A stretch of DNA of 64,000 nucleotides from JAPPHA01 sp963664045. Its GTDB lineage: Bacteria; Pseudomonadota; Alphaproteobacteria; Rhodobacterales; Rhodobacteraceae. Below the pieces are notes generated by a model. It was not told the origin of the DNA, searched no databases, and worked only from the letters and a program-made list of their open reading frames with translations. The stretch spans positions 372,001-436,000 of the forward strand of contig CAXXGT010000013.1 in the NCBI GenBank assembly GCA_963664045.2, given 5' to 3'. The translations under genes were made by a program, and so were the position numbers. Below are positions 9,377-18,754 of the stretch, piece after piece (position 1 is the stretch's first letter; every line of letters begins with the position of its first letter).

Positions 9377-10741
9377 TCATGCTGCGAGGGCCTGGCGGGT
9401 TGGTTTGGCGTTGTCATTTGCTGCCAGTGCGTTCCACGCGTGGCCGAACCGGCCTGACAGGATCAGTGCCCGGAAGGTCATGATCGCCTGGCCGCCCTCC
9501 ATGCTCCATCGCATGCCCGAACCCTTGAATCTCTTGCACACGATGCTTTTGTTTGCGGCCTCCACCACACCGCTGCCGATCGGGAGATTGCGGTCCTGCA
9601 GGGCCCGGTAGCGCATGCGTGATCTGTTCTTGCGGAAGAATTCCAGCTCCCGCTCCACATCTCCACGGCCGCGGTGACAACTGTCCCGCAGGTAGCGTAT
9701 GGCCCGGATGACCCGCTCCACCCCGTCGTGTTCGTTCATCAGCACCCCGCGCCACTTCTGGAACCAGCTGTCCGGATCACGTGCAGATTGTGCGACGACA
9801 TGAAGATGTTCGAGCGCGTGCCAGACATCCAGGACCTCCGCGTGCGGATCCAGCTTCGCAAGGAATTCCCAGTTCGACAGCGCCCCGTCAGCCGCCGCCA
9901 CCAGCACCAGGTCCGGCCGCGCCTCCCGGATCTTCGCAACCTCGCTCAGGAGACGCGCCTTCAGGCTTGTCATCCCCGCCTCCGGCATGCGCGCCAGGCA
10001 AATGCCGGCAAGACGCGTTCCTTCCCTGTCGAGGAAGGACACCGTTCCGCAGGAGGCCTCGCGCCAGCAGGCCTCCGCCCGCCCATCCTCGCCGGGACGC
10101 ATCGGCACCATCACGCCATCCAGCGAAATCGCCGCCGAAACCGCCGCGCCCGGAATGCCTTCGGCCTCCCGCACCTGGGGTATCACCGTCTCCTCGGCCG
10201 TGCTCCAGTGTTCATGCACCGCAGTCACCAGATCCTGCAGCGCGCTCGCCGACGGCGTCATCGCGCCGGCCTTCTGCAGCAGCTGTTCCGCATCCTGGTA
10301 GGTGCAGTGTGCCACGGTCATCACCGCCGCCTCCGCCGCCGGCCGCGTCATCCAGCCTCCCATCAGCCCGAGGCTCTCGTCCACCGGCATCCATGACATG
10401 GTTTCGCCGCGGCGGCGAAAGCGGCTGCGCTCATAGCTCACCTCCCCGAGCAGTGTCATGATGGTCTTGTGAGTGGCGCCGGCCCGGTACCAGGGCTTGT
10501 CGTCCCGCATCAGCCGCGGCGCGGCGTCATCGCGGGCTTCGATCAGGGTCCGCAGCATCTCCCGCCCCGTTGCCGCAACGGAATCGAAAACCAGCATCTC
10601 GACCCTGGCAAAGTCGCACGCGACGTCGCCCGAGGCAAAGCGTTCGAGGACCTCGCGGCGGATGGCCTCAGCTGCCGCGTCGGCAATTTCGGAAATGTCG
10701 GGAGTGTTGGACAACGCTGAACCCGTGTGCGAAAGTGTCAT
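9377..10741 (-). CDS. ISKra4 family transposase
   Basis: DDE-type transposase of 454 residues. The C-terminal block typical of ISKra4 is clear: IGSGVVEAANKSIV followed by RFKGSGMRWSMEGGQA. Candidate catalytic acids are Asp208 (SLDG), Asp285 (AADGA) and Glu394 (VVEAANK). The frame runs upstream to 10987, past the element's end. ATG at 10741 is chosen because AAGGAG lies 8 bases before it and because it falls inside the element. No frameshift or stop interrupts the gene. Confidence 0.9.
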   Translation of the reverse strand: MTLSHTGSALSNTPDISEIADAAAEAIRREVLERFASGDVACDFARVEMLVFDSVAATGREMLRTLIEARDDAAPRLMRDDKPWYRAGATHKTIMTLLGEVSYERSRFRRRGETMSWMPVDESLGLMGGWMTRPAAEAAVMTVAHCTYQDAEQLLQKAGAMTPSASALQDLVTAVHEHWSTAEETVIPQVREAEGIPGAAVSAAISLDGVMVPMRPGEDGRAEACWREASCGTVSFLDREGTRLAGICLARMPEAGMTSLKARLLSEVAKIREARPDLVLVAAADGALSNWEFLAKLDPHAEVLDVWHALEHLHVVAQSARDPDSWFQKWRGVLMNEHDGVERVIRAIRYLRDSCHRGRGDVERELEFFRKNRSRMRYRALQDRNLPIGSGVVEAANKSIVCKRFKGSGMRWSMEGGQAIMTFRALILSGRFGHAWNALAANDNAKPTRQALAA

Positions 10742-10953
10742 TGGGAATGCTCCTTGCTCCGGCCAAGCGCCGGTCTCTACGGTCAACCGCACGATAGCGA
10801 TGTCGTGCGGAAGGAACATTCCCGAAATCCCCCGATGGTGACAAAATTCCGCGCCAACCCGAAATCCTGTCACCTCGACCGGCCAAATCACGCCTAAACA
10901 CCCGCTTTCGCCTGATTCGCAGCAGTCAAATCCATCGATCCATGCCAAACCAT

Positions 10954-10976
10954 GTCGCCATGCCGGATTCACACCC
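10954..10976. repeat. Right terminal inverted repeat of the insertion sequence
   Basis: Reverse complement begins GGGTGTGAAT and ends TGGCGAC, pairing with 9344-9366. The distance to the transposase start leaves about 210 bases for its promoter. Confidence 0.8.
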
Positions 10977-10984
10977 AACTTTGT
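10977..10984. repeat. Right target-site duplication of the insertion sequence
   Basis: AACTTTGT, identical to 9336-9343, immediately outside the right inverted repeat. Confidence 0.85.
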
Positions 10985-11242
10985 CATGGCGTTTGACTTC
11001 GTCCGCCATTACGCCACAATTGACGGCAGACTGGCGAAACGAGGCCGCTAGACAGCGAAAAGGCGTCCCGGATACGGGTGAAACACCCTGACCGGCAGAC
11101 CCGGTCGAGATGCCGTGCCATATGCCTGCACCGGCATTCCAGTCGGAGACGTTTCGCCGCCGAAATTGGGATGAGGCCTGAATGGTTGGTAGCTGTCAGC
11201 GCATGGAAGTCCTGTCGATCGGCCAAAACTGGAAGGAAAGAG

Positions 11243-12058
11243 TTGGAAAACGACATCTTGCTTGAATCGAAAGGCGGCTCCATCGCCCGCCTGACGCTCA
11301 ATCGACCCGAAAGCCGCAACAGCCTGTCCACTGCGATGCTTCAACAGCTCATTGAGGCGATTTCCAGACTCGGGGGCTCTCCGGACGTCCGGGTGATCGT
11401 CCTTTCCGCTAGCGGACCGGGATTCTGTTCCGGGCACGACTTGAGGGAATTGACGCAGGCGCGGCAAAATCCGGACAGGGGCGCGTCGTTCTTCGAGGAA
11501 ACAATGAGCCTCTGTTCCAGGCTCATGATAACGATCACACGCACTCCGAAACCCGTGATCGCCGAAGTGCACGGAATTGCAACCGCTGCAGGCTGTCAGT
11601 TGGTTGCTACTTGCGACCTGGCCGTCGCGTCTGACGACGCTCGATTTGCCACGCCCGGCGTCAATATCGGCCTGTTTTGCTCGACTCCAATGGTTGCGCT
11701 CTCCAGAAATGTCGGACGCAAGGAATCAATGAACATGCTGTTGACCGGCGACATGATCGATGCGGACGAAGCACACAGGATCGGACTCGTGAACAAGGTG
11801 GTTCCGAAACAGAACCTGCGTCAGTCAGTCGACGGGCTGGCTGAAAAGATCGCATCCAAGGCTCCCGCAATCCTCCGCATTGGCAAGGAAGCATTCTATC
11901 AACAAATCGATCTGACCCTGCCCGAGGCGTACCGGTTCGCCTCTGAGGTCATGGTCATGAACATGTTGGAAGCAGACGCCGAGGAAGGTATAGGAGCGTT
12001 CCTGGAAAAACGGTTACCGACGTGGAGTGCGGATCAAGAAAATTGCGGAGATACTTGA
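11243..12058 (+). CDS. Enoyl-CoA hydratase/isomerase family protein, ECHDC3-like
   Basis: Crotonase-fold protein of about 271 residues. Oxyanion-hole motifs are ASGPGFCSGHDL and HGIATAAGCQLVATCDLA. A GVNIGLFCSTPMVALSRNVG segment replaces the usual catalytic glutamate pair, as in the ECHDC3 branch, so classic hydratase activity is doubtful. The open frame extends back to 11078, but that extension does not resemble the family. TTG at 11243 preceded by GGAAGG fits the family N-terminus (ENDILLESKGGSIARLTLNRP). It is transcribed away from the insertion sequence, towards rpsI. It is a distant paralogue of the gene at 3811-4587. Confidence 0.8.
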   Translation: MENDILLESKGGSIARLTLNRPESRNSLSTAMLQQLIEAISRLGGSPDVRVIVLSASGPGFCSGHDLRELTQARQNPDRGASFFEETMSLCSRLMITITRTPKPVIAEVHGIATAAGCQLVATCDLAVASDDARFATPGVNIGLFCSTPMVALSRNVGRKESMNMLLTGDMIDADEAHRIGLVNKVVPKQNLRQSVDGLAEKIASKAPAILRIGKEAFYQQIDLTLPEAYRFASEVMVMNMLEADAEEGIGAFLEKRLPTWSADQENCGDT

Positions 12059-12328
12059 CAGGTAACGGAACTTGACGATCCGCCATCAAGGCTCTGCAAC
12101 AATGACGCGATCTCTGGCTGAGCCCGCCTTCGCCACGTCTCTTTCCCGAATCCATGTCGGCTTTGACGGCCATGGACGGACTCACGGATAGATCGATGGA
12201 TTGTCGGCACGAACGATCCTGCGCCCAATTCTTGCCAACGTGAACGGAAGGTGAGCGGGCGCCACTCCGAAGCGCCCGGAAACAATCTCGCATGGCCGAA
12301 AAAAGTCTTTTGGGGCGCGGCGATTCCG

Positions 12329-12829
12329 TCAGCGTTTCGAGAACTGGAAACTGCGGCGTGCCTTCCGCTTTCCGTACTTTTTTCGTTCAACCACCCGTGC
12401 GTCCCTTGTCAGGTACCCGGCCGATTTCAGCGCGGGTCGCAGCGACGGATCGTAGAGTTGGAGTGCTTTCGAGATTCCATGTTTGACGGCACCGGCCTGT
12501 CCGGAAAGACCACCGCCCTTTACCGTCGCCTTGACGTCAAACTCGTCCTTGACTCCGGCGACATCGAACGGTTGGCGAAGAACCATTTGTAGTACGGGAC
12601 GTGCAAAGTAGCTCTCGACATCCTTGCCGTTGATGACAAACCGGCCCGACCCGGGCTTGATCCACACACGGGCCACGGCGTCCTTGCGCTTGCCCGTCGC
12701 ATAAGAGCGCCCGAATTGATCGCGAACCGGTTCGCGTTGAGCAACTGGTTCAACAGGATGCGTTTCAGACCCGTCCGCAACCGCTTCATTCAGGTCTGCC
12801 ATTGTTCTGATCGATTCGTTCATCGTCAT
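12329..12829 (-). CDS. rpsI: 30S ribosomal protein S9
   Basis: Small-subunit protein contacting the P-site tRNA through its basic C-terminal tail, here ending FQFSKR. The core is recognisable: ATGKRKDAVARVWIKPG, GGGLSGQAGAVKHGISKAL, KSAGYLTRDARVVERKKYG. It is 166 residues long, with the N-terminal extension of about 35 residues common in alphaproteobacteria. Its ATG overlaps the rplM stop by four bases (ATGA), indicating translational coupling. Confidence 0.97.
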   Translation of the reverse strand: MTMNESIRTMADLNEAVADGSETHPVEPVAQREPVRDQFGRSYATGKRKDAVARVWIKPGSGRFVINGKDVESYFARPVLQMVLRQPFDVAGVKDEFDVKATVKGGGLSGQAGAVKHGISKALQLYDPSLRPALKSAGYLTRDARVVERKKYGKRKARRSFQFSKR

Positions 12830-13290
12830 TCGCTCCGAGTATTTTTCGGGTTCATTGACTTGACGTCGAGAACCTCCGGATTCTGGGCAGCATGAGGGTG
12901 CTCAGAACCGGCATACACCCTCAAGTTCGTTAGCTGGCGTCGACTCAGGGGACCCCCAGGCAGCATTCGCCGAACTGCCTGCATGAGCAGGCGTTCGGGA
13001 TGTGCGCCCGATAGAATCTGACCGGATGTCCGACTCTTGATTCCGCCCGGATAACCGGTGTGCCAATAATGAACTCGATCTTTTCTTTTCTTTCCGGTCA
13101 ACTGAACCTTGCCAGCATTGATGACAATGACGTTATCTCCCATGTCCATGGAAGGAGTGAATGTCGGTTTGTGTTTGCCTCGAAGGCGGGCAGCAATGAT
13201 CGATGCGAGGCGCCCGAGTACGACTCCCTCTGCATCAATAAGTACCCATCTCTTGTCGACATCAGCAAGTCTTGCCGAATATGTCTTCAT
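12826..13290 (-). CDS. rplM: 50S ribosomal protein L13
   Basis: Early-assembling large-subunit protein, 154 residues. Family signatures include VLIDAEGVVLGRLAS, the LRGKHKPTFTPSMDMGD block, and MLPGGPLSRRQLTNLRVYAG. First gene of the rplM-rpsI operon, overlapping rpsI by four bases. A strong promoter-like sequence lies about 50-75 bases upstream. Confidence 0.97.
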   Translation of the reverse strand: MKTYSARLADVDKRWVLIDAEGVVLGRLASIIAARLRGKHKPTFTPSMDMGDNVIVINAGKVQLTGKKRKDRVHYWHTGYPGGIKSRTSGQILSGAHPERLLMQAVRRMLPGGPLSRRQLTNLRVYAGSEHPHAAQNPEVLDVKSMNPKNTRSE

Positions 13291-13337
13291 GCCTCAACCC
13301 CACGTTGAATCTTGCAGGTGTTCATTCCGAAGGTTGC

Positions 13338-13366
13338 TGTATCCTAAAACGGTTCAATCAAGTCAA
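13338..13366 (-). promoter_or_regulatory. Likely sigma70-type promoter of rplM-rpsI
   Basis: On the minus strand TTGACT (13361-13366) and GATACA (13338-13343) are separated by exactly 17 bases in an AT-rich stretch. This would start transcription near 13331, roughly 40 bases before the rplM ATG. Spacing and position fit a housekeeping promoter; it is untested. Confidence 0.6.
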
Positions 13367-13428
13367 TGCCAAATCAAGGAAAATAATCACGTAAAAATAA
13401 TGCGTTATTTATGGGGTATATGTTTACC

Positions 13429-13851
13429 TCATTTTTTTCGAGGTGGAATCGAGTATGTCAGCACAGCGTGTGCGATCATCTCGTCTACACCGTCCGAATA
13501 GATTTCCACCTCGCACACGCACAGGGAATTTCCGAGTTTCAGGATCCTGGCATGCCCCAGCAGGTCAGTCCGGGGTGGCTTTCTCATGAAATTTATCGAA
13601 CAGTTCGTTGTCACCGTCAATTCCCTCGGACCGATGCGGGACAACAGGGCCAAGTAGACCGAAACGTCCGCCAGGGCAAAAATCGACGGGCCTGAAACGG
13701 TGCCCCCTGGTCGAAGGTCCTGCTCCTGAACCCTGAGGCGGACGTCTATCCCCTGATCGGTCAACTTCACGACTTCATACCTATTGCCAACCTGAGGAAA
13801 TCTCTCCCCCAGGAATTCGCCAAGATCCCGTTCATTCATCATCAGGCGCAT
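13429..13851 (-). CDS. PaaI-family hotdog thioesterase
   Basis: Hotdog-fold protein of 140 residues, expected to hydrolyse acyl-CoA thioesters. The helix region GGTVSGPSIFALADVSVYLAL takes the place of the usual HGG motif, and the strands ELTVTTNCSINFMRKP and GNSLCVCEVEIYSDG follow. ATG at 13851 has GAGGAG about eight bases upstream. The gene lies directly upstream of rplM in the same orientation, a common alphaproteobacterial arrangement, but rplM has its own promoter. Substrate unknown. Confidence 0.8.
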   Translation of the reverse strand: MRLMMNERDLGEFLGERFPQVGNRYEVVKLTDQGIDVRLRVQEQDLRPGGTVSGPSIFALADVSVYLALLSRIGPRELTVTTNCSINFMRKPPRTDLLGHARILKLGNSLCVCEVEIYSDGVDEMIAHAVLTYSIPPRKK

Positions 13852-14125
13852 TCACGTGCTCCTCATCTACCTCGACCGGCAGTTCGGATTCGTTCCGTTC
13901 CACTCGACACTCAGTTCCGATCGACTTATCGCACACGTGGTCGCGGTGTCTGTCCCTGTTTCGCGAATCCTGTCATTCGACATTATTCGAATGACACGGG
14001 TCGGAAATCCATCCGCCCGTGTGGACAGGTTTCAGGTCCACGTGACAGGCGACCCGTTGTGTGAAAATACGGTTTACGTTGATGCCTTTCGTCGGGAGGC
14101 CTTGTTCAAGCGACCACCTGCCCCT

Positions 14126-15628
14126 TCAGCAATCGTAAAGTTCGCCGAACTTATTGTTCAGGTAGTCAATCAGGGGTGCTTCCGTCGGATCGTGGCCGAT
14201 GACCTGTTTCATCAGTTCGCGCGGCAGATAGACTTTGCCATGCCTGTGAACCTTTTCGCGCAACCAGGCGAGTAAAACGCTCACGTCGCCACGAGAGACC
14301 TGTTCATCTAGGTCAGGGATATCCTGGGCTACCCGCGCCATGATCTCGGCCGCGTAAATGTTTCCGATCGTGTAGGTAGGAAAATACCCGAAACCGCCTT
14401 GCGCCCAGTGAGTATCCTGGAGAACCCCGTTGCTGGCCTTGTCGACGCCAAATCCAAAGTCTTCGGAAAATCGATCATTCCACGCGGCTTCCAAGTCATT
14501 CACTTCAAGGTCGCGGTTAATGAGTGCGCGTTCGAGATCGAATCTTAGCATGATGTGAAGGTTGTACTGGACTTCATCAGCCGAAGTCCGGATGTACGCC
14601 TGTTTGACCGCGTTTACGGCCCGATAAAGATCGTTTGCGTCAGAAATCCAGGACGATCCGAATTGATCGCACATTCGCTTGAACAGATGGTTGCAAAACG
14701 CACGGCTGCGGCCGATCTGGTTCTCCATGATTCGACTTTGGGACTCATGGACACCCATGCTGGTCCCGGTACCAAGAAGCGTCGATCCCAGGCCTTCATC
14801 GACACCTTGTTCATAAAGAGCGTGTCCCACCTCGTGGATGGTTGAATAAAGGCAATCCAATGGATCGCTTTCGTCAACGCGATTCGTGATTCTGACATCA
14901 CTGTGCGACCCGGCCGTGAACGGGTGAGAGCTTTGGTCCACCCGCCCCCGGGACATGTCGTACCCGAACTCCTCTGCAATCTCCTTAGCGAGATCGATTT
15001 GTTTCCGCTTCGGGAAACTTCCGTTGATTTCGGGCACCGTCGTCCCGCTATCGCGTACTCTGCCCAGCAAATCGGTAATGCCCTCGCGCAGCCTGCGAAA
15101 CGTTTCCGAAATCTCTTCGCCGCTCGTTCCGGGTTCGAACTCACGCAGCAATGCATCGTAATGACAGCCATCATCGGCGATCGCTTCGGCCTCTTGGCGT
15201 TTCAGTTGGACCATCCGTTCGAGCATCGGACGAAAGGACTCGTAATCACTGTCTTCTTTGGCCTTGGACCAGGTGTTCGTCGATTCCGGTGTCACACGCG
15301 CGATTTCAGCCGCAATTTCAACTGGTACGCGCACGGCACGCTCTCGCTTGGTTCTGGCAACCCTGATCGTGGCAGACTGGCGTGCATCCAGACCGGCAGG
15401 GTCGACCGCATCAAGCAAGTCACCGAGTTCGCTGGCAATCCAACGTGAATGGATTGTCTCCTCAAGCGCGCCGTTTTGTTTTCCCCGCTGTTCTTGCGCA
15501 CCTGCAGGCATCTTGGTTTCCAGGTCCCAGATGAGAAGTCCCTGGACCTGTTCAAGCAAGGCCGTCCTTGTCAGGTAGGCATTGAGTTCGCCATAGGATG
15601 TGTTTTCGTCGCGCTTGGCCATCATCAC
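14126..15628 (-). CDS. M32 family metallocarboxypeptidase (Taq type)
   Basis: Zinc carboxypeptidase of about 500 residues that removes C-terminal amino acids from peptides in the cytoplasm. The zinc-binding HEVGHALYEQG motif has His265 and His269 as ligands and Glu266 as catalytic base. A downstream HESQSRIMEN supplies the third ligand. The family motifs DPLDCLYSTIHE and QGGFGYFPTYTIGN are also present. The start overlaps the stop of the heme A synthase gene by four bases, with GGAGG upstream of the ATG cluster. Length is normal and the gene is intact. Confidence 0.93.
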   Translation of the reverse strand: MMMAKRDENTSYGELNAYLTRTALLEQVQGLLIWDLETKMPAGAQEQRGKQNGALEETIHSRWIASELGDLLDAVDPAGLDARQSATIRVARTKRERAVRVPVEIAAEIARVTPESTNTWSKAKEDSDYESFRPMLERMVQLKRQEAEAIADDGCHYDALLREFEPGTSGEEISETFRRLREGITDLLGRVRDSGTTVPEINGSFPKRKQIDLAKEIAEEFGYDMSRGRVDQSSHPFTAGSHSDVRITNRVDESDPLDCLYSTIHEVGHALYEQGVDEGLGSTLLGTGTSMGVHESQSRIMENQIGRSRAFCNHLFKRMCDQFGSSWISDANDLYRAVNAVKQAYIRTSADEVQYNLHIMLRFDLERALINRDLEVNDLEAAWNDRFSEDFGFGVDKASNGVLQDTHWAQGGFGYFPTYTIGNIYAAEIMARVAQDIPDLDEQVSRGDVSVLLAWLREKVHRHGKVYLPRELMKQVIGHDPTEAPLIDYLNNKFGELYDC

Positions 15629-16773
15629 TTACCTCCAATTCGGTCATCAGGCGGAAATGCTGCCAACAACCTTAGCCTGGTAATGAAGAGAAATGTTGCG
15701 ACCGCGCCTGCCTGATGCAGGATTGCGGTATGACTCGATGCTTGTTCGAAAAGGGTGACGATGCCGGCCAGTGCCTGGCACAAGACCACAACGATGACGA
15801 GCGCACTCCAGTTTTGGAGCGAGATCATCGAGGACCGCCTGCACCGTAGCCAGAAAAACACCGAAAACCCCAGGATCAGGTATCCGGTCAACCGGTGATT
15901 GAACTGCGTCAATGCAGCGTTTTCGAAAAAATTGATCCAGAGCGGACTGTAATCAAAGCTTTCATCGGGCAGGAATTGGCCATTCATGAGCGGCCAGTCC
16001 ACGTAGCCCCTGCCGGCATCCAGGCCGGCTACGAGTCCGCCAAGAAAAACCTGCAAGAGCAGGATCGTCACAAACACCGCCGAGTACCGTGAAATCCGGT
16101 TGTTTCTACGACGCGTTGCCTGAAGCAATTCGACCGGCTGCATCCTTGCCAGCCAGTACGACAAGACAGCCAGGCCGAGAATCCCGAATGCAAGCGTGCT
16201 GTGGATTGCCAGCCGGTACGCCGCGACATCCACATTTCGCCCTGACAGCCCTGACGTTACCATCCACCATCCCAGGACGCCCTGAACAATGATCAAAATG
16301 CCGATCTGCGACGAGCGAATCTTCCAGTTTCGGTTGAGTTTTCCGCGCGCGAGGAACCAGGCAAACCCGGCCAACCAGACAACTCCCAACAACCTGGCAA
16401 TCATTCGATGGGACCACTCCCACCAGTAAATGGTCTTGAATTCAGCGAGAGACATACTTGCGTTCTGCAAGGTAAACTCCGGAATCAATTTATATTTTTC
16501 GAATTCTTGAGACCAATCCTCGGTTGTCATGGGTGGAATGATCCCCGAAATCAGCTTCCATTCCGTAATCGCGAGGCCGCTGTCCGTTAGCCGTGTCATC
16601 CCACCGATGAGAATCGTTCCGATGACCAGCAAGATCTGAATGAGCAGCCACCAGGCTACCAACTTCCTGTCCCTGCCGGTCCTTTGTCCGCGGGAAGGTC
16701 CGCCAACAAACCCGGACTCCGAGCCGCGGTCCGGGTCCGGCACGTGTTCAAAGATCTTTTTTCCCGAATTCAT
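15625..16773 (-). CDS. ctaA: Heme A synthase (COX15/CtaA)
   Basis: Membrane enzyme that oxidises the C8 methyl of heme O to give heme A for aa3-type cytochrome oxidase. Seven to eight membrane helices are visible. The heme-ligand histidines lie in WEWSHRMIARLLG, AIHSTLAF, QFNHRLTGY and ILHQAGA. The opening GGMTRLTDSGLAITEWK is the family signature. I chose ATG at 16773 (382 residues) over 16869 because the longer N-terminus is not family-like; the ribosome-binding site there is weak. Coupled to the M32 peptidase gene by a 4-base overlap. Confidence 0.93.
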   Translation of the reverse strand: MNSGKKIFEHVPDPDRGSESGFVGGPSRGQRTGRDRKLVAWWLLIQILLVIGTILIGGMTRLTDSGLAITEWKLISGIIPPMTTEDWSQEFEKYKLIPEFTLQNASMSLAEFKTIYWWEWSHRMIARLLGVVWLAGFAWFLARGKLNRNWKIRSSQIGILIIVQGVLGWWMVTSGLSGRNVDVAAYRLAIHSTLAFGILGLAVLSYWLARMQPVELLQATRRRNNRISRYSAVFVTILLLQVFLGGLVAGLDAGRGYVDWPLMNGQFLPDESFDYSPLWINFFENAALTQFNHRLTGYLILGFSVFFWLRCRRSSMISLQNWSALVIVVVLCQALAGIVTLFEQASSHTAILHQAGAVATFLFITRLRLLAAFPPDDRIGGK

Positions 16774-17155
16774 GCACTCACCGAAGCAACAGACGATCGT
16801 TGGGATATCCGGACCGCGAATCGGATCCCGACCGATTTGATCCGGGCTTACAACAAAACGGATCCGCACACACCGGATGCTTTTTGACCAAACTCAACTG
16901 GCAAACGCGTGACCGGACCGAGCTCTGAACGGCATGAATCGTTTACGGCATTTCCGGCACCTCTTGAATTCTTGCCGTAGATTCTCCCTGTCAGTCGCGG
17001 CGCTTCACGCTCCCCCTGTCTTCATCAGAATCGCGCAAGGGCGTGGCTCCGGCACCAGTATTTCGGGTGGAAACCAGACTTTTTCGGGTGCAGGACCTGG
17101 CATCAAGGTAACCGGCGGCGAGGTGCACGTCCCTGCGACGCAATCGCTTCGGACA
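16774..17155. other. Gene-free stretch between ctaA and the TrmJ-like gene
   Basis: About 380 bases with no convincing coding frame, tRNA or repeat. It includes the upstream region of ctaA and the downstream end of the methyltransferase gene. Confidence 0.4.
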
Positions 17156-17971
17156 TCACTGTTTGGTGCCATGACTTCCCGAACCCGGTCTTCTTCCCGT
17201 CAGTGTTCGAATGACACCGTGTATCGCCCGGAGGTCGCGACCTGTCAGCGGCATTCGCGAAAGAAAATTGCGAAAGTTCTGTTTCATCCTCGAAGCCTTT
17301 GATTCCGGTCTAAAATACCCGCGAATTGAGAGCTCCTTCTCGAGACGATCAGCCAAGACCTGCACTTCCGAAAACTCTGCCTTCGGTTCGGGACTGCGGC
17401 GGGATGTACTATCACGAGAGGACTCGTCCGCGGCGACCCACCACTCGTAGGCCAACAGCAGCACAGATTGTGAAATGTTCAGCGACCTGAACCCCGGGTT
17501 TACCGGAATGGTTACGATGGCATCGGCAAGCGAAACATCGAAATTGTTCAAACCGGATCGCTCTGGACCGAAAAGAAGGCCAACCCTGTTTCCTTCGGCC
17601 ACCATTTGCCTCGCATTCCGCATCGCCGGCCGGGGAAGCAGAACATCCTTGGTCAAATCTCGCGTCCTCGCGGTCGTCGCGAAGACGAAATTCAGTCCTG
17701 ACAGTGCCTCCTTGGTCGTGTCGTACAACTGTGCCCGCTCCAGTATCCTTTCGGCTCCGCTTGCCATCGCGATGGCGGATGGATTCGGCCACCCGTCGCG
17801 AGGGTCCACAATCCGCAGGTGGTCCAGTCCGAAGTTGAGCATGGCCCTGCACGACGCACCTATGTTCTCCCCCAATTGCGGGCGAACCAGAATGACGGAA
17901 GGGCGGAATTCAGACGATGTCCCCTCATCGGTCAATTCATCGGAATCCAGGCTGCGTTCCTTGCCATTCAC
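17156..17971 (-). CDS. RNA 2'-O-methyltransferase, TrmJ/LasT type (SPOUT fold)
   Basis: SAM-dependent methyltransferase, probably acting on position 32 of tRNA. The three SPOUT motifs are present: the N-terminal NIGASCRAMLNFGL, RVGLLFGPERSGLNNFDVSLAD, and the knot segment NPGFRSLNISQSVLLLAYE. The C-terminal helical extension typical of TrmJ follows, giving 271 residues in total. It is a single gene on the minus strand. trmJ is the best guess; LasT-like paralogues cannot be separated by eye. Confidence 0.85.
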   Translation of the reverse strand: MNGKERSLDSDELTDEGTSSEFRPSVILVRPQLGENIGASCRAMLNFGLDHLRIVDPRDGWPNPSAIAMASGAERILERAQLYDTTKEALSGLNFVFATTARTRDLTKDVLLPRPAMRNARQMVAEGNRVGLLFGPERSGLNNFDVSLADAIVTIPVNPGFRSLNISQSVLLLAYEWWVAADESSRDSTSRRSPEPKAEFSEVQVLADRLEKELSIRGYFRPESKASRMKQNFRNFLSRMPLTGRDLRAIHGVIRTLTGRRPGSGSHGTKQ

Positions 17972-18082
17972 TCGACTCTCCTCAACTGTACCGCTTTTCC
18001 AGAAAGCATCGCATGTCGCATGATTGGGGACAACTCGGCGCCCGTCCTTTGATTTGACATGACCGCAGTGCGCAAGTCTTTG

Positions 18083-18754
18083 TCATTTCGGAGGCCATGC
18101 CTTTCGGGACGATCGGATCACACCAGTTTGATTCATGGACGCCGAAAGCACCTCACCGGTTGCTGCCGAATTCACACAGAATCCTTGCACGGCTGAAATT
18201 CCCGGCATACGCAGCCGCCTGCCCGCTTCCTCTGCAAGGATCGGGTCCTGGAAGGCATTACATTCGTCAAGTTCACGTCTGGTCCAATCAAGCGAGCGCC
18301 AGTCGACGGAAGCGGTCCACTTCTGCGCGTAGTCGAGCACGCGAATCAGGGGGTGGGGCAAGCCGGATTGCGACAGCGCCTTCAGGGCGGAGAGATAGTT
18401 GTCACGGTAAACGGTCGGCACGACGATGCGCTCTTCCCCCGCAGCCACCAACTCGCTGTTCATCATGATCCGTGCCGTTCTTCCGTTGCGGTCCGAGAAT
18501 GGGTAAACCTCCGAGACAAGGAACTTAATGAATACCGCACGCTGAAAGGCTGTTTCCAGGCTGCGGCAAAGGTCGAAACCCTTCTCCAACGCGCCCTGCA
18601 CAAGATCAGGCGCCACGAATACGGTGGACCCGGCGCGATTCACCGCTCGCTTGAAGCTGCCGGGCCGCATGTCCGTTCGACTTTCCATGATCGACGCGTG
18701 GCGGGCCTTGAGAAGAGTTTCCATTGCGAAGGCATCTGTCACCGTGCGGGACAT
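18083..18754 (-). pseudogene. Truncated Fic-domain protein with altered catalytic motif
   Basis: Fic enzymes transfer AMP from ATP to target proteins through an HPFx[D/E]GNGRxxR loop. Here the loop reads YPFSDRNGRTAR (residues 84-95): the catalytic histidine is Tyr84 and the first loop glycine is Arg89. Surrounding family sequence is well kept (PGSFKRAVNRAGSTVFVAP, RIMMNSELVAAGEERI, VYRDNYLSALKALSQSG). The 223-residue frame begins just before the Fic fold, and the long N-terminal part seen in relatives is missing. Truncation plus loss of both loop residues points to a dead gene. A non-AMPylating Fic-like protein is the alternative. Confidence 0.7.

Larger units (their letters stand above)
9344..10976 (-). 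mobile_element. Complete ISKra4-type insertion sequence
   Basis: A 1,633-base element bounded by imperfect terminal inverted repeats and flanked by an 8-base duplication (AACTTTGT). It holds one transposase gene on the minus strand that fills almost the whole length. Intact ends, an intact open frame and an exact target duplication suggest a fairly recent insertion that may still be mobile. It sits between the rplM-rpsI operon and argC. ISKra4 assignment rests on the transposase; a comparison with ISfinder would name the element. Confidence 0.85.
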
